Shown here: piece by piece, positions 39,060 to 51,828 of the stretch | How positions within the stretch are numbered: the stretch's first letter is position 1 | Layout of the letters: every line of letters begins with the position of its first letter | From: Talinum fruticosum | Lineage: Eukaryota; Streptophyta; Magnoliopsida; Caryophyllales; Talinaceae | Direction: 5' to 3' | NCBI GenBank assembly: GCA_021018815.1 | Contig: JAITYX010000104.1 | Span: 310,001-374,000 of the forward strand | Length of the DNA: 64,000 nt | Made by a program: the position numbers and the translations under genes | The notes under the pieces: generated by a model | Databases searched by the model: none | What the model saw: the letters and a program-made list of their open reading frames with translations, nothing else | Told to the model about the DNA's origin: nothing

Positions 39060-39247
39060 ATGGAGTATACTAAGATATCATCAATGAAGACAACTACAAA
39101 TTTCTCCAAATAAGCCCTAAATACTCTATCCATTTGGTCCATAAAAGCCGCTAAAGCATTGTTAACCCAAAGGGCATGAATGTAAATTTATAATGTCCTC
39201 GGACACTCGCTTTTGGAACATCTTCGAGCTTAATCCTCAATTGATGG
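39060..39247 (-). pseudogene. Tek-1 reverse transcriptase, catalytic piece
   Basis: On the minus strand, HQLRIKLEDVPK (39215-39247) is followed by a palm segment with FTFMPFGLT and then FIDD at 39077-39088 with ILVYS. This is the Ty3 catalytic motif. The piece lies between Sire-D and the Tat-like solo LTR. Confidence 0.85.
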
Positions 39248-39706
39248 TGTAGACACCAAATTTTGACCTTTATATATTTAAAATTTTACTAACATTTATC
39301 TTTTCTTTAAAAAAATATAAAAATATAAAAATAACAATTAAATTGTGATAAAGAAAGAGCCCAAAAGGCCTAAAATACATTATCCATAAAACCCCAAAAT
39401 ACACCCTAATATATATATATATATATATAAAAGGAAAAAATAAAAAATTTTGGAGGGGACATGGCTGGCAAACTGCAGGTCACACCCCTCCCCTTTAAAA
39501 ACAAAAAAAGAGAAAAAGGGAAAAGAAAGAGTAAGACAAATATTTGTCACAGCTTTTTCTATTTTATTTTGTCATTACTTGACAAGCACACCCCCAACCG
39601 CTCATCAGTTTTCTTTTTTTTTATATATTATTATTATTATTATTGTTATTATTTTACTTTTTTTAAAAAAGGAAGGTTACTAGGGTTTAGAAGATCCTAT
39701 TTGTTC

Positions 39707-39719
39707 TATAAATACCCCT
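39707..39719 (+). promoter_or_regulatory. TATA box of the Tat-like LTR
   Basis: CTATAAATACCCC is followed by CTCATCAATCCC. It is the only strong TATA context in the first kilobase of the LTR. Confidence 0.45.
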
Positions 39720-40114
39720 CATCAATCCCTAGAAGGGGGCTTGGTTTTTTTAAAAATAGTCTCTATCTTCTTCAAAATCCTCTTTCCTTTTTTTTTTCTT
39801 CTAAGGAATTACTTGATTACCTAAAAATTAACTCCATTGAGAGTTGATTAAGTTTAAGTTAATCTTTCTAAGTTTTCTAATCTTGAACAAACCAAGCTTT
39901 CCTTCAACTTAGTCAAAATATCTTCTTCATCTCAAGAAACAAGAGGGTAATTCTTCTTATTACCACTAAGTTTAATGAGATTATATTTTCCTTCTCTCTA
40001 CTTTTATCTTTCTTTATTTCATGATGATCAAGCATGCCTCGGATGACATTTTTTTCTTTCTTAATTTCTTAATTTTCTTTTGTCCACCCATTTATTTATT
40101 TATTCTTGTTATTT

Positions 40115-40345
40115 TTTTATTACTACTAACTTTAGCATTATTATTCTTATTGTTTATTTAATTTCATTTACTAACATTATTACTACTAACTTTAGCATTA
40201 TTATTGTTATTGTTTATTTACTTTCATTTACTAACATTTATTACTAACTTTAGCATTATTATTGTTATTTTTTAGCACTACTAACCTTAACATTGTTATT
40301 ATCTGTTACTAACTTTATCATTATCATTGCTATTTTTACTAACTT
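40115..40345. repeat. Tandem repeat inside the Tat-like LTR
   Basis: A unit of about 60-65 bases (TTACTACTAACTTTAGCATTATTATT, GTTTATTTA, CATTTACTAACAT) is present about two and a half times. It then decays into ACTAACTTTA/GCATTATT fragments to about 40345. Confidence 0.75.
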
Positions 40346-43177
40346 TATTGTTTGTTTATATTGATTTTGTTTACTATTTTTTTATTAATACCTAACTCTA
40401 ACATTATTGCTATTATCGTTACTATTATTATCATTCTTTTCCTTTACTATCATGATTATCTATTGCTACTAACGTTTTGGTGTTTTCTTGTCTCTTTTTG
40501 GGCTGGGCCAGTTCTGGGTTGGTTTCGGCCCCGGGTTTTACCGTCGGTCCCTTTAGGGCTCATGCGGCCGTTCCCCTATTTGGGTGGAACACTAGTTTTT
40601 CTTTTTTCGGGAGTGAGCTGTGAGATCCGAGAGTGGATTGCAAAATTGGGTGTTATTTTCTCTTCTCATCTTCCTCACTTTTATTTTCTCTCGTAATATT
40701 TGCAAATGAAGAAAAAATGGGCTAAGTCATGATTGAACATGCAGAATAATAACTTGAAGTAAAGTGGTTTAAATCGGAAGATTGTATATATTTCTAGGGC
40801 ACTTTAGTGGAATAATTTCGATTCCAAAATTTTTTTATTTTTATGTCATTCAATGGAGTAATGAAAGAGCTTTACAGCAAGTGGTCACTCACCCAAATCC
40901 AAGTCCCGAGCTATTTATACCGTTTTTTTTTCAGTGGAAGGTCTAATCAGTCCGAAAAACGGCACCATCACTGTTTTTATAATTTTTCATAATCTAAACG
41001 ATTTTTTCTAGAAAAATGTCCTTCATAAGAAATAAAATAGACTTTCTGATCTTTCTAAGTTGGTAAAGTTTATCTCCTAACTCCTTATAGTTTGAGAGAT
41101 ATGTTTTTTAAAGTCAGCATTGCAAAACTGTAATTTCTGCGGTGCCCAGATCAGAATATATATGTTGAAAAATCTGTTAAAATATCTTAAAGTGCTTTAA
41201 AAATTATACAAAAAATCATAGTAGTTCATTTTTGTGTCTAGTTAACCCAATTTGTGCAGTTTCTTAATATATGATTTATTTTGTTCTTAATAAATAGATG
41301 AATACCTTACTATCCAGAATGGTATAAATAAGGGCATCGCCTAAGTTCTCGACTTATCAGTTTTACATGCTTGCGAATTTATTTTTTATATTTTTACCAT
41401 TGAAACTAGACTTAAAATGTAAACTCTAGGCTTCAGAATCACCTTGTTAGGATCTTCCTCGAAAAAGTTATAATTTTTTGAAATCGGCATCCATTATGGC
41501 AAGTGCGGTGCAAGAAGTGTCATTTTAAGATTTTATTAAATCAATTTGAAAGCTTTTAAAAGGGTAAAATTTTTACATCTAAGCTTATTATGAAGTTTTC
41601 CAGTTGTATAAATTTTCTTCATATTTTTACGCTCATCTTACTTAGTTTCGGGATATTTCTTTCAAAAATTGGCTTTAAAAATCAATTAATGATGCCTTTC
41701 AATAAAATAAATACTCGGGACTTTGTTTGGTCAGTCAAGACTCATTGTTCATCATAATACGAGCCAAGGATCTATCAAGAAGTTGAATCATGAGCACTTC
41801 TTATCTCCGTGGTGTTGAAGATTTTTATTTACGTTCTTTTTAGATTTCTTGTATTTAGGAAAACCTTATATATTTCATTTTGTTCATTGTATTGTAATAA
41901 TCCGGTACTTGTAAAACCACTAGCTCCAAAGTGCGAATAATAATAATATTTGCTTCAAGCATGACTTAGCCCATTCATCACAATGTAATCAACTCGGTCA
42001 AAAATAATAAAATGAACCGTCTAAGATCACTAATTAGTGTTATTGCCAAAATTGAAGTATGGCCCATGAATAGGGGACGATGGTAATCATAATTCCCCCT
42101 TTATGATAATCTTGATCTTAATCATGAGTCATAACAATGTTTGGCTAAATACCGAATGGTGATCATTACACGCAACCGTGCGTGTCTTGCATATGTTTGC
42201 ATGCTTGTCCTTAAGGCCGACATATTCTTTGATGTATAGTCGTGACCTCTCATCAAACTTGAGGTCTTAATCAGAAATTCATTCATATCTGATCTTTAGG
42301 ATGATCTACATCCACTTCAATTCAAATAGCCTTCACAATTTCATCATTATCCTAATAGATTACCTTGATCGAGATATGACCGAATCGCTGATCGTATCCT
42401 TTTGTTTGGCGACAGGCCATCAGCGAGGATTCCATCCGAATCTTTGAGAACCATTAGCCATAAAACACCGACCCATTAACTCCACAAAAAATCCACCCCC
42501 TTCATATCCAAGGGATTATTTTCTCGGTTGAAATGGAAATGTTAAAAGGTCTAATCCTTATACTCATGCCTAGACTTGAGTCAATCCACCTATCACTTCA
42601 CTTATCAACTTGAGTAACGAGTTGAGACCACGAGTCACTCTCCCTTTTTCAACCGGATCGACTCGACTATAGGAATGAGTCATCTCTAAAGTCTTTTAAC
42701 ATGACCATGAAACAAGGAAATGATCTCTAACTATCCCTGTGGAACTCACAAGAGTCATGACGGAATCCTTGCTAGAACTACGTGGGCTTTTGATCCGAGA
42801 GTAGATTCAAGTCGTACGATGATCCGTACGTAGGGCAATTTGGCTCTCATCCGAATGTAAACCCACCATACATCAACGAATCTGTTGGCCCTAAGTTTTT
42901 CATTCGTGTGCTTGCATGTGTGTGCTTACGTGTATAATGATGCGTTTTTCTTTTATGCTCTTCTTTTGTAAATCTATTTTATGAATTTATATTAGTCAAC
43001 ATTCGGGATGTCTAAAAAAAAAAAGGATACAAATATATTAGTAGGAGCCCGTTCTTAGAACGGAGGGAGTGGCGAGTCCTTGATGTTCGTGCCTCCTAAC
43101 CAAAACCCCGAACCCACCATCTCGGGTTCTCGGATCAGTCTTTTATTTTGTTTTCGCCTTTTGGGCACAGGAGTCAA

Positions 43178-43198
43178 CCTTTTTTTTTTTTTTTTTTG
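43178..43198. repeat. Poly-T run
   Basis: An uninterrupted T run of about 20 bases near the right end of the Tat-like LTR. The length is likely uncertain in assembly. Confidence 0.85.
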
Positions 43199-43309
43199 GA
43201 AAAAAACTATAATTTCAAAACTGTTTTAAAAACCCCGTCCTTGTTTGGGTCATAACAAGGTGGCGACTCTAGTCATTCCAAAAAGAAATAAATTTTTCGG
43301 GCGCCACGA

Positions 43310-43569
43310 GATGGTACCCCAATCGGAGATTATTATATTATATTTGTTTTAGAATACCTCAATTTCTTGCAATTTATCAAATAGTTCATCAATCTTAAGC
43401 AAACGATACTTATTCTTCACGGTGATCTTATTCAACTATTTGTAATCTATACATAATCTTAAGGTCCCATCCTTTTTTTAACAAAAAAAAGACTAATGCT
43501 CCCAAGGGGATGCACTCGGCCTTATATAGCCCTTATGTACCAAATCGTCAAATTGAACCTTTAACTCTG
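43310..43569 (-). pseudogene. Tek-1 reverse transcriptase, N-terminal finger piece
   Basis: Minus-strand translation reads ELKVQFDDLVHKGYIRPSAS at the right edge, then a VFFLLKKGWDLK-type block (43470-43510) matching the Ty3 VKKKDGTLR region. FDKLQEIEVF (43340-43380) then leads to GYH at the GATGG junction. Reading continues across the Tat-like LTR into 39247. It ends at CTCTG, the Sire-E target. Confidence 0.82.
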
Positions 43570-45041
43570 TGAAGACTCAAGTTTGAACTCTAAGTCATTC
43601 CGAGTATTACATGAAGACTCAAGTATAAATCCTATCTCTCTTAAGTTTTGATTTCAAGTCATTTTGAGCAATATAGAAACTCTTATCTATGTTTTTCATT
43701 CTATTCGATCGACTTAGAAAGCGCCTTATTACATACCTCCTAAACTCGTGTTTCGACTCACTCGGACATCACTCAAAACTATCGCATGTTCAAATAATTT
43801 CTCTAACACTCTTATTCTGAGCACTAACTGTGTATTTCAACGCAAGGAGAATTATAGCGCTAATTCTTTATTCTAAGTTAGTTTATTTCCTTGAGAATTT
43901 GACCGGATGAAGTTGTTATACTCGATATTCTACTCTTTTAACTTGATCATTTTTAGGATTGACTCAAGATGGAATTTGATTTTATTATATATTAAACTTA
44001 GAAAATTCCATTCTTTTAGGCCAAAGATTATTAAGCATTTAATAACTCGGATTTAATTATTATCTCGTGCCTAATCTTGGACCAAAGTATTGTTATACTT
44101 TGAGAACCAATGTGGTTTGCTTTTGTAGGTTATACAAATGAGGCTAACTTCTTTTGAATTTCAAAAGCAACCGGCTTCTACCCGTTAACCACTAGTAGAC
44201 AAGTTTTAGCTACTTTTGGACATGGCTCGGACATCGTGTAAGGGTTGTTTGTTCTAAAACTAGAAAACTCTAACTCTAGGCTTAACGGTTGTTTCCACCA
44301 TAACTTTCAGTCACCACCATGTTATTGGACCATCTTTTGGAGCCAAGAACCAGTGCACAACATTCACATCCCAACCGATCTTTTCGAGTGACTCGGAATA
44401 GTAGTTATAACGGCTAGTGAAGATTTCATTCCAGAACTAAGACTCAATGTTCATTCTGCCTGGTTGGCCATAAATAAAAGCTACTTCACAAGACTAGAAG
44501 ATTATTGGAACTGAACTTATTGTTGAACTAATTGTTGTTCTCATTCTTACTCAATCTTCTATTTATAACTCCAAGTCCGTATTTAATATTTTCCGAGTTG
44601 TAAAGAAAGTGCTGTAATTAGTTACATTCTTTTCTTACTTTCTAAGTAAGGTCCCTTGACTCAGTTGTAAGGGTTAACTCAGCTCAATTGTCCCCGATTG
44701 TAAAGGTTATCTCGGTCAGGAAGTACTAGATCGGATAAGGGAACTTCGAGTCTAGGAAAAATTATAAGGAATTGTTTAAGGGAGCAATTTTGGTTGATTC
44801 GAGTCCTTTGTATTTTGTGGATTCAAAATAGTGGATTTGACTTGGTGCTTGGATTAGCACTGTCCGTGGTTTTCTCGCCCCAAGAGGGTTTCCACGTATA
44901 TCTCGTGTTATTACTTTTCCGAGTCCAATCTAGACTCGGAATCCGTTGTTGGGCTGTATTGTTGCAAAAATTGTTTAATTTTCTTCATCACCCTATTCAC
45001 CCCCTCTAGGGTGACTTAGACTCTCCACGAGCAAACCTTCA
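43570..45041 (+). repeat. 5' LTR of Sire-E
   Basis: It runs TGAAGACTCAAG to AAACCTTCA. The first 42 bases are followed by a second TGAAGACTCAAG start at 43612. A TATA-like CATAAATA is at 44469-44476. Confidence 0.93.
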
Positions 45042-45055
45042 ATTGGTATCGAGCC
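45042..45055 (+). other. Primer binding site of Sire-E
   Basis: ATTGGTATCGAGCC directly follows the LTR, again with CGAG in place of CAGAG. Confidence 0.85.
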
Positions 45056-45100
45056 TTGCATTTCAAAAGGATTTCACCATCCTAAGGTATAAAGATCAGA

Positions 45101-45712
45101 TGGCTCGGAACAATGGAGAGTTCGATGAAGAAAGATCATCCACCGGACTATCGAAGTTCAAAGGGTCAAACTTTGCCTATTGGAAGAAGATGATGGAATT
45201 TTTCCTAATGGACAATGATGAAGATGTTTGGAACATCATTCAAGCTCGCAACTACATTCCAATGAAGCGAATGCAACTCTTATACCTAAAGCCAAATCTA
45301 AGTTCACCACTCGAGGAGACCAAGAAATTCGGAAAGAATTTCAAAGCCATAAACACACTCGATGTGTACCATTAGCACGAAGAATACAACAAAGTCTCAG
45401 CCAGGTGACACAGCCAAGGAAGTAGTTGAACACTTTCTCAAATTTTCAAAAGCTGATCTAGCACGATATATTTTCACTTTGGAAGAAAAGTCTAATTCGG
45501 ACTCGTTCCAGTTCAAAGAACAACCTGAGTCTATTACTGATGAGAGAAATGCTTTGAAAAATGAATTGGAAAAGCTGAGACAAAATTTGAAAGAACTTAA
45601 GACCGGTACTCACGCAAATGAGAATTTGTCCGAGTCACTTAGAATGAATGAGAACTCGAAAAGAAAGCTCAATGAGTCTCAAGAGCTTGTTTTGAAACTC
45701 CCTCAAGGTTAA
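45101..45712 (+). pseudogene. Sire-E gag, internally deleted
   Basis: The ATG is at 45101 (MARNNGEFDEERSSTGLSKF). The N-terminal part has FKGSNFAYWKKMMEFFLMDN. Near 45425 the sequence jumps from the VSARDT-like region straight to HFLKFSKADLARYIFTLEEK, so the middle of gag and the CCHC knuckle are missing compared with Sire-C. The remaining C-terminal part (45440-45712) is a long charged coiled-coil-like segment (NALKNELEKLRQNLKELKTG) ending at a stop after LVLKLPQG. A frame change lies near 45360. Confidence 0.8.
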
Positions 45713-48700
45713 AAAACCTTAATATACTATTAGGCTCTTAGTGTGTCTCCTTCGGGAAAGAAGGACTTGGCTTTAATGAAGAACGAGTAATCAAAATCCT
45801 ATTCTAATCTCTTCAAAATTGCTTCCGAACCGTAAAGTTCGGGAAGGCCGAGCATGGTCCTATTCATACTAATGAATAGAGGACTAAGCCAGACCAATTT
45901 ACAAGAAAAAGCCTTCTCCTTCTGTTTACGAAAGAAAAGATTTTCAAAAGAAAGAGACACATACTCGGTTTTCGGAAGGAAGACTGAGAATCGGACCGGA
46001 CTCAAAATTATTCAAATTTGGGTTCCCAAAAGTGATCTTTCTCGAGAAAGGACCACAGTAAAGGGAGTTTTTAGGTTCATAAGAGGAAGTGAGAAGGTTT
46101 AGTTTGTGTCTAGCTTACGGATAACTCGGAAGAAGAAGAAAGTTCATTGGTACTTAGACAGTGGTTACTCACACCACATATCAAGAGATTCAAGATTCTT
46201 CTCTAAGCTAAAAGATCCGAAAGGAGGAAAAGTCACATTTGGAGATAACAACAGAAGGAAAGATAGTAGGGATTGGCAAAATTGGTGAAGGAATCAACAC
46301 GAGTCAGCTCAGTCCACCTTATCAAGGGACTTAAGTATAATCTCCTTAATATTTCTCAGCTATGTGACAAAGGTCAAGAGGTAATGTTCACCTAGACCAA
46401 CTCATCGCATTTCTAATGCGAGTCTCCAAAGAGACTAAGCTCTCGGGTCTAAGGTCGGGTAATACCGACACTATTCCTCTCTCCGATTCAAGCCATAATT
46501 TATCTTATTTGAAAGCATCTATGAATGATGATTCATGGACTTCGCATCGCGAGACTAGGTCACATTAGCATGCATACTATCAAAAAACTTGCATCTCATG
46601 GATTGGTTAGGGGTCTACCCAACTGTGCATTTAAGAAATATTAAATCTATGAAGCATGCACAAAAGGAAATCAAGTTAGATCACCTTTCAAACCACTCAA
46701 AACCGTGTCTACACCCAAAGTGCTTGAATTGCTTCATATGGATTTGTATGGTGAAATTCCTGTGAAAAGTCTTAGAGGTAAATCATATGTACTTGTTGTT
46801 GTTGATGATTTCTCATGATTTACTTGGGTATGTTTTCTCAAGAACAAGAATGAAGCCTTCAAAGAGTTCACTAAGCTCCGTAGGAAAATTCAAGTAGAGT
46901 CTCGGACTCGGATTAAGAGGATTCGAACCGACCATGAAAGGGAGTTCAACTACTCGGAATTTGCAGACTTTTGTGACAAGAATGACATTTCTCACAACTT
47001 CTCTGCACTAAGAACTCCTCAACAAAATGGAGTAGTAGAGAGAAAGAACAGAACTCTTGAAGAAATAGGAAGGATTATGATGTTTGAAAATGACCTACCT
47101 TACTATTTACTGGATTGAGGAAGTGAACACAACAAATTACACACTCAACGGATGCCTCATTAGATCCATCTTAAAAAAACTCCTTACGAGCTTTACAAGG
47201 GAAAGAAACCCAACATCTCCTACTTGAGACCATTTAGATGTAAATGTTTTGTCCACAACAATGGTAAGGAGCATCCGAGTAAGTTTGAGGCTAGGTTAAC
47301 TAAAGGTATGTTTCGGGTTACTCATCTCATAGCAAAGCTTATCGTGTTTTTAACAAGAGAACTAATAAAGTGAAAGAGAGTATCCACGTTGTCTTTGATG
47401 AAATTGATCTTGACAAGATAAGTGACTCCACATACTCGGATCTTAAACTTAAAAGAGATGAAGATGACCCTGCTGATGCTGAACTTAGAAATAGTCAAAA
47501 CAAAATTACAGAGACAACTCAAAATGAAGCAACTCAAAATGTTGTGACTCGGACTAAACAAACTAAAGAGCCAACTCAGAATGCTCGAAGATCAAGTCAA
47601 TAAGACTCAACAAGATCAACCAACCGAAGATCAGCCTAATCGACCAACAAACTTGGTAAATCAAAGGACAGGTAAAGCTTTCAAATGTGCATCCAGCCAC
47701 CCACCTGAAAACATACTTTCAAACATCAATAGTGGGGTAAGAACTCAATCTTCTTTGCATAATCTGTGTGCATTTTCTACATTCATATCATTAATCGAAC
47801 CCAAAAATGCACTAGAAGCCCTAAACAAACCTAGATGGGTAGAGGCCATGCAAGAAGAGCTCAATCAATTTGAAAGAAACCAGGTCCGGACTCCGACCAA
47901 ATAACCCTCTAACCACCCAGTCATAAGAACCAAATATGTTTTCAAGAACAAACTGGATGAGGAAGGGTTGGTACTCGAAATAAGGGTAGGCTTGTTGCCC
48001 AAGATTACAATCCCGAAGAAGGAATTGATTGTGGGGAAACCTTTGTACTGTTGCGGGATTGAGGCAATCGGAATCTTGTTGGCATTTGCATCTAGCATGA
48101 ATATCAAGCTTTATCAAATGGATGTCAAAAGTGCCTTTCGAATGGTTTCGTTCAAGAAGAAGTCAATGTTGAACAAACCCGTAGATTTGAAAACTCAGAA
48201 TTTCCAAATCATGTTTTCAAATTGGAAAAGGCTTTATATGGTCTTAAACAACCTCCTAGAGCTTAGTATGAAAGACTAAGCGGTTTTTGGTTGAAAATGA
48301 TTTTAAAAGAGGTCAGATTGACAAAACTCTTTTTCATTAAAAACCAAGGGGAAAGATTTTCTTATTGGTCGATTTATGTTGATGATATCATTTTTGGAGC
48401 TATTAATGAAACTCTATGTCAAGCGTTTTTGAGTTGATGAGACAGGAGTTCCAAACAAGTATAATGAGAGAACTCAACTTTTTATTGGTCTACAAATCAA
48501 ATAAGACAAGGATAGGATTTATGTTCATCAATCCAAGTATACCAAGGAGCTTTTGAAGAAGTACAAACTGCAATATGTGAAGCATGTAATAACATCTATG
48601 CGTAGTAGTTTGTAAGCTGGACTCGGACGAAAAAGGTAAAGTTGTATATCGAAACTCCATAGAGGTATGATCGGATCTCTACTTTATCTCACATCTAGTA

Positions 48701-49310
48701 GGCCGGATATCATGTTTAGTGTACTGCCTTTATGCAAGATTTCAAGCTAATCCAAAAGAATCACATCTCACTACGGTGAAGAGAATATCTTGCAGGGACT
48801 CAAAATCATGGTCTATGATTTTCAAAAGACTCGAACCGACTCTCATTGGATACTCGGATGTTGATTATGCTTGGACACAAAGTTGATAGAAAGAGCGCAT
48901 CAAGAGCATGCCAATTTCGGGTCAATCCCTCATCTCCTGGCACTCACGAAACAAAATTTTGTTGCTCCATCAACTACCGATGTTGAGTACATTGCAGCTA
49001 GAGCTTGCTGTGCTCGGATTCTGTGGATCAAGCGAGCACTTGAAGGATCTAGGGCTATCATTCACATCTATCCCAATCAAGTGTGACAATTACAGTGCAA
49101 CCAGACATTACCAAGAATTCGGTTCAGCAGTTAACAATAAAGCATATTGAGGTCAAGTATCATTTTATAACATACCACTCGAGAAAGGTGATATTGAACT
49201 TGAATTCATTCCTACAAAACTTCGATTAGTCGATATTTTCACTAAACCACTTAGTTAGGATCAGTTTTTCTTTATTAGGAATGAACTTGGTATGATTAAT
49301 GCATGATTAT
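45713..49310 (+). pseudogene. Sire-E pol: protease, integrase, reverse transcriptase, RNase H
   Basis: Protease site WYLDSGYSHHISRDSRFF (46150-46205), where the usual Cys after DSG is Tyr. Pre-integrase block LKYNLLNISQLCDKG (46333-46378). Integrase 46560-47110 with MDLYGEIPVKSL, RTDHEREFNYSEF and NGVVERKNRTLEE; the Asp-Asp-Glu positions are present, but a stop interrupts VVVDDFS-FTWV near 46817. Linker region 47370-47900 rich in Gln/Asn/Thr. Reverse transcriptase 47930-48490 with YVDD at 48375-48386 and frameshifts near 48140 and 48270. RNase H 48640-49150. End DIFTKPLS to ELGMINA at about 49225-49305. Confidence 0.85.
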
Positions 49311-49806
49311 GTGATTTCTACATGAATTATCTTTGCATATTTATGTGTTATATGTTTTCTTTTGTTTTAATAACAAATGGATAAGTTAACAGAGTGAGAC
49401 TAATCTATGAGTTATTAGTTCTCCGAGTGTTACGAGTCACTCGGAAAACATACTTGAGTCGATTCGGTTTTGAGCAAAATGGACATCAAACTTTTGGGAT
49501 TATCTCTAGATAAATGGAGAATTTCATAAATGTTTTCGAAAAGTCTCTCTTCTCTCTCTTGAACGCGTTTCAATCAAAGAATTATAGTCGTTGGAAGAAA
49601 GCTGCTGGAATACTAGCCGTTGGAGTGTTGAACGTCACACCCATCTTCTCGCTATAAATAGCACCCCTTTACCTTCTTTTTATTACTTTGCTCTCTGCCC
49701 TCTTCTCTCGAAATTTCTATTCTCTCATATTCACTCTCCGAATTCAAAGCTTTCTCTCTCTCTCTCTTTGTTCTCTTATTTTTCTCTCTGTTTCTCACCT
49801 CACACC
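49311..49806 (+). promoter_or_regulatory. Sire-E spacer with apparent internal promoter
   Basis: A TATA box (TATAAATA) at 49653-49660 is followed by GCACCCC and a CT-rich leader to the ATG at 49807. ACGTCAC lies at 49632-49638. The layout matches Sire-B at nearly the same distances (TATA to ATG 154 and 148 bases). No coding is seen in the spacer. Confidence 0.55.
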
Positions 49807-51400
49807 ATGCCTAAACGAGGTTCAAGAGCAGAGTTGTTGGGGTTGGCAACCAAAAAGCCTCGCACCAAAAATACGTAAAAGGGCACCTTCAACCCCTCGA
49901 AAATTTTTATCGCCAACACTTCACGTTGGATGACAAGTTCTTCCAAACCACTTCCTTTTCATGGTTACAGCACATTCAGGACACTTGAGTCTAAAATTAT
50001 TTGTGCTTAAGTGATTTCATCTATCCGGAACTCGTCGTCGAGTTCTACTCTAACATGTCCTATTCTAAAGGTGTCATCACCTCAAAAGTCCAAGGGAAGG
50101 TTGTTTACATTAACCCCCTCTTCTTCAAAAACTTTTCAAAGTTTCTTCTCTCTTTCTCAACTCACCTTATACCTTTCATGGAGGAAGTCGCAGATGACTT
50201 CTTTGAAAACTATGCCAAGGAATTACCCGAGTCACGAAAGAACTTCTTCGTGACTCGGATGAAATCTGAGTCAAGGTCTGCTCTGTTTCATTATGATAAG
50301 AACCTTATTTTCTCATTATTCTAGCAAGGAGAATCCGAACTCCAAGATTCTCAAAACCTTGTTTGACATTCCGGAGGACTACAAAGTAGACCTCTTCCCT
50401 TTCATTATTGAGCATATGGCCTCCGTGCCAGCTCAATCCGAAAAACCGCTCCTTTTCCCTTCGGAGCTCTCTTGACGTTTGTTTTCAAACAGTTTAAAAT
50501 TACTCTTCCCTCGGATCCCAAAGTCATGTTTCGAGGCTACCATTGTTTTTGGCAGAAAAGAACTTCTAGGGTATGGATACCAAGAGGTAAAACCCGGTGT
50601 CCGGGTTCATTCATCTTAGCTTCCACTCCCTTTCCTCCACCAGCTCAAAAGCAGTAGTACTTCCACCTCCTTTTGCTGGTCCCTTTACTTTTCTACCACC
50701 TCCTCCTCCCTATACTACAGACTCTTACCAAAATGGTAGGAAAGCTCGCTTCAGTATCCGAACAACTTCAGAACACTATCCACTTTCTTAAACCCATCTA
50801 TCAAGGCATGGTGATCAACCGGAAGGTCGGACAGTCTCGGATCCAAGAGTGTCGGACCCTCATGCTTGAGTTCAAGGCCATTATCAACGAGCAATGTAAG
50901 CAGCTCCAACTTCTCCAAGAACGCAGGTCCAAGGCTGCTCAGGACCCGGACACTTCGGATACTTCTAAGGAGTCTTCTAGCCTAGCCAAATCTACCGGGT
51001 CGAGGTAAAAGAAGACGCTGAAACAAAGAATCGAAGAAGGAGCAGCTCGGCTCGAAGAGGAAAGGAAGTAGAAGAGAAAGAAAAGAAGAGGTTGCCCCAC
51101 CTAAGGGCCAAGGTGCAACAAAACCTGAACCGAGCTGATCTCCTCGGATCACGATCTAAGTGAGTCAAAAGAAGTTGGGGACGTCGGCCAGTCCAAACCT
51201 GTCGGCTCGAAGCACCACCCTCTGTTGTCTTTTAGGAGGATGAACCCGAGGAAGATATGCCCCTGGCTCGACGAACCAGAATGGAGCCACTTTCGGACAT
51301 CCTCGTGCTCCCGCTGCCATGATCATCCACCTCCTCACAAGCTTATCGGTGTACGCACAATGTCCGTCGCTCATCCTCTCGACAGCAAGCCCCCTCCTCT
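49807..51400 (+). pseudogene. Sire-E post-pol accessory ORF, broken
   Basis: It starts MPKRGSRAELLGLATKKPRT at 49807, with a stop soon after KNT. Conserved blocks: LVVEFYSNMSYSKGVITSKV (50035-50095); VADDFFENYAKELPESRKN (50187-50243); KENPNSKILKTLFDI (50323-50370); FPFIIEHMASV (50395-50430); the VFRGYHCFW region, a frame-shifted EAAIVV block (about 50525); a proline-rich stretch (50620-50710); a helix MVGKLASVSEQLQNT to EQCKQLQLLQ (50731-50920); ERRSKAAQDPDTSDTS (50920-50970); then a Glu/Lys-rich tail. The helix part (50673-51008) is the longest intact frame. No known enzyme motif is recognised. Confidence 0.65.
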
Positions 51401-51828
51401 TAATTTTTATTTATTTATTTTTGTCCAACATCGGTTGTATTTTTTCCCTCCTTCTTGACGAAATGCTAGGGGAGAAAATCTAGAAAACATGATGTTTTGT
51501 TTAGGGGAGTTCACTCTCTCTTTCCAAGTAATGAATGATTTTTTTGTTTTGAACGAGTTGTTTCGAGTTATATGTTTCTTTTGCTTTTCTCGCTTTAATA
51601 AAATCTATTTATTTCCTTACTCGATTTATTATCCGCATAACTCGTTCTAAGTTATCATATGATCTTAAATGCATTTGAGAAGTATGGAATGCCTTTCATT
51701 TGTCACTCTTTGCTATGATACTTAAGAGAATATTATTTCCTATTCCGATCATTGAAAATGAAAACTCATGTTTCGCACTAACAAGTTTCTATCTTAAGTA
51801 TGGAATGTCTTTCCTCAAAAGGGGAGAC
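51401..51828 (+). other. Sire-E 3' untranslated region and polypurine tract
   Basis: The conserved GAAATGCTAGGGGAGAAAAT block is at 51459-51479. The purine tract AAAAGGGGAGA at 51816-51826 lies next to the 3' LTR. No coding is seen. Confidence 0.65.

Larger units (their letters stand above)
39248..43309 (+). repeat. Solo LTR of a Tat/Ogre-like Ty3/gypsy element, about 4 kb
   Basis: It starts TGTAGACACCAAATTTTGACC and ends near GGCGCCACGA. It is flanked by GATGG on both sides (39243-39247 and 43310-43314), a perfect 5 bp duplication inside Tek-1 RT. A TATA box (CTATAAATACCCC) lies at 39707-39719. Near its right end, GGTGGCGACTCT (43259-43270) resembles the Arg-tRNA-type primer site of Tat/Ogre elements. 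Either the LTR ends before it and a few internal bases remain, or the motif belongs to the LTR; the duplication favours the second. No gene is seen. Frames at 39450-39850 and 40352-40696 are low-complexity shadows. Confidence 0.7.

Noticed and set aside
39450..40696. Frames of 77-128 residues that look membrane-like (Phe/Leu/Ile/Tyr-rich)
   Set aside because: They come from T-rich and TTA-rich LTR sequence with tandem repeats. No start context or conserved domain is visible.
49807..51400. Calling the accessory ORF an envelope gene
   Set aside because: No signal peptide, membrane segment or Cys pattern can be seen; only its position is like that of env-like ORFs.
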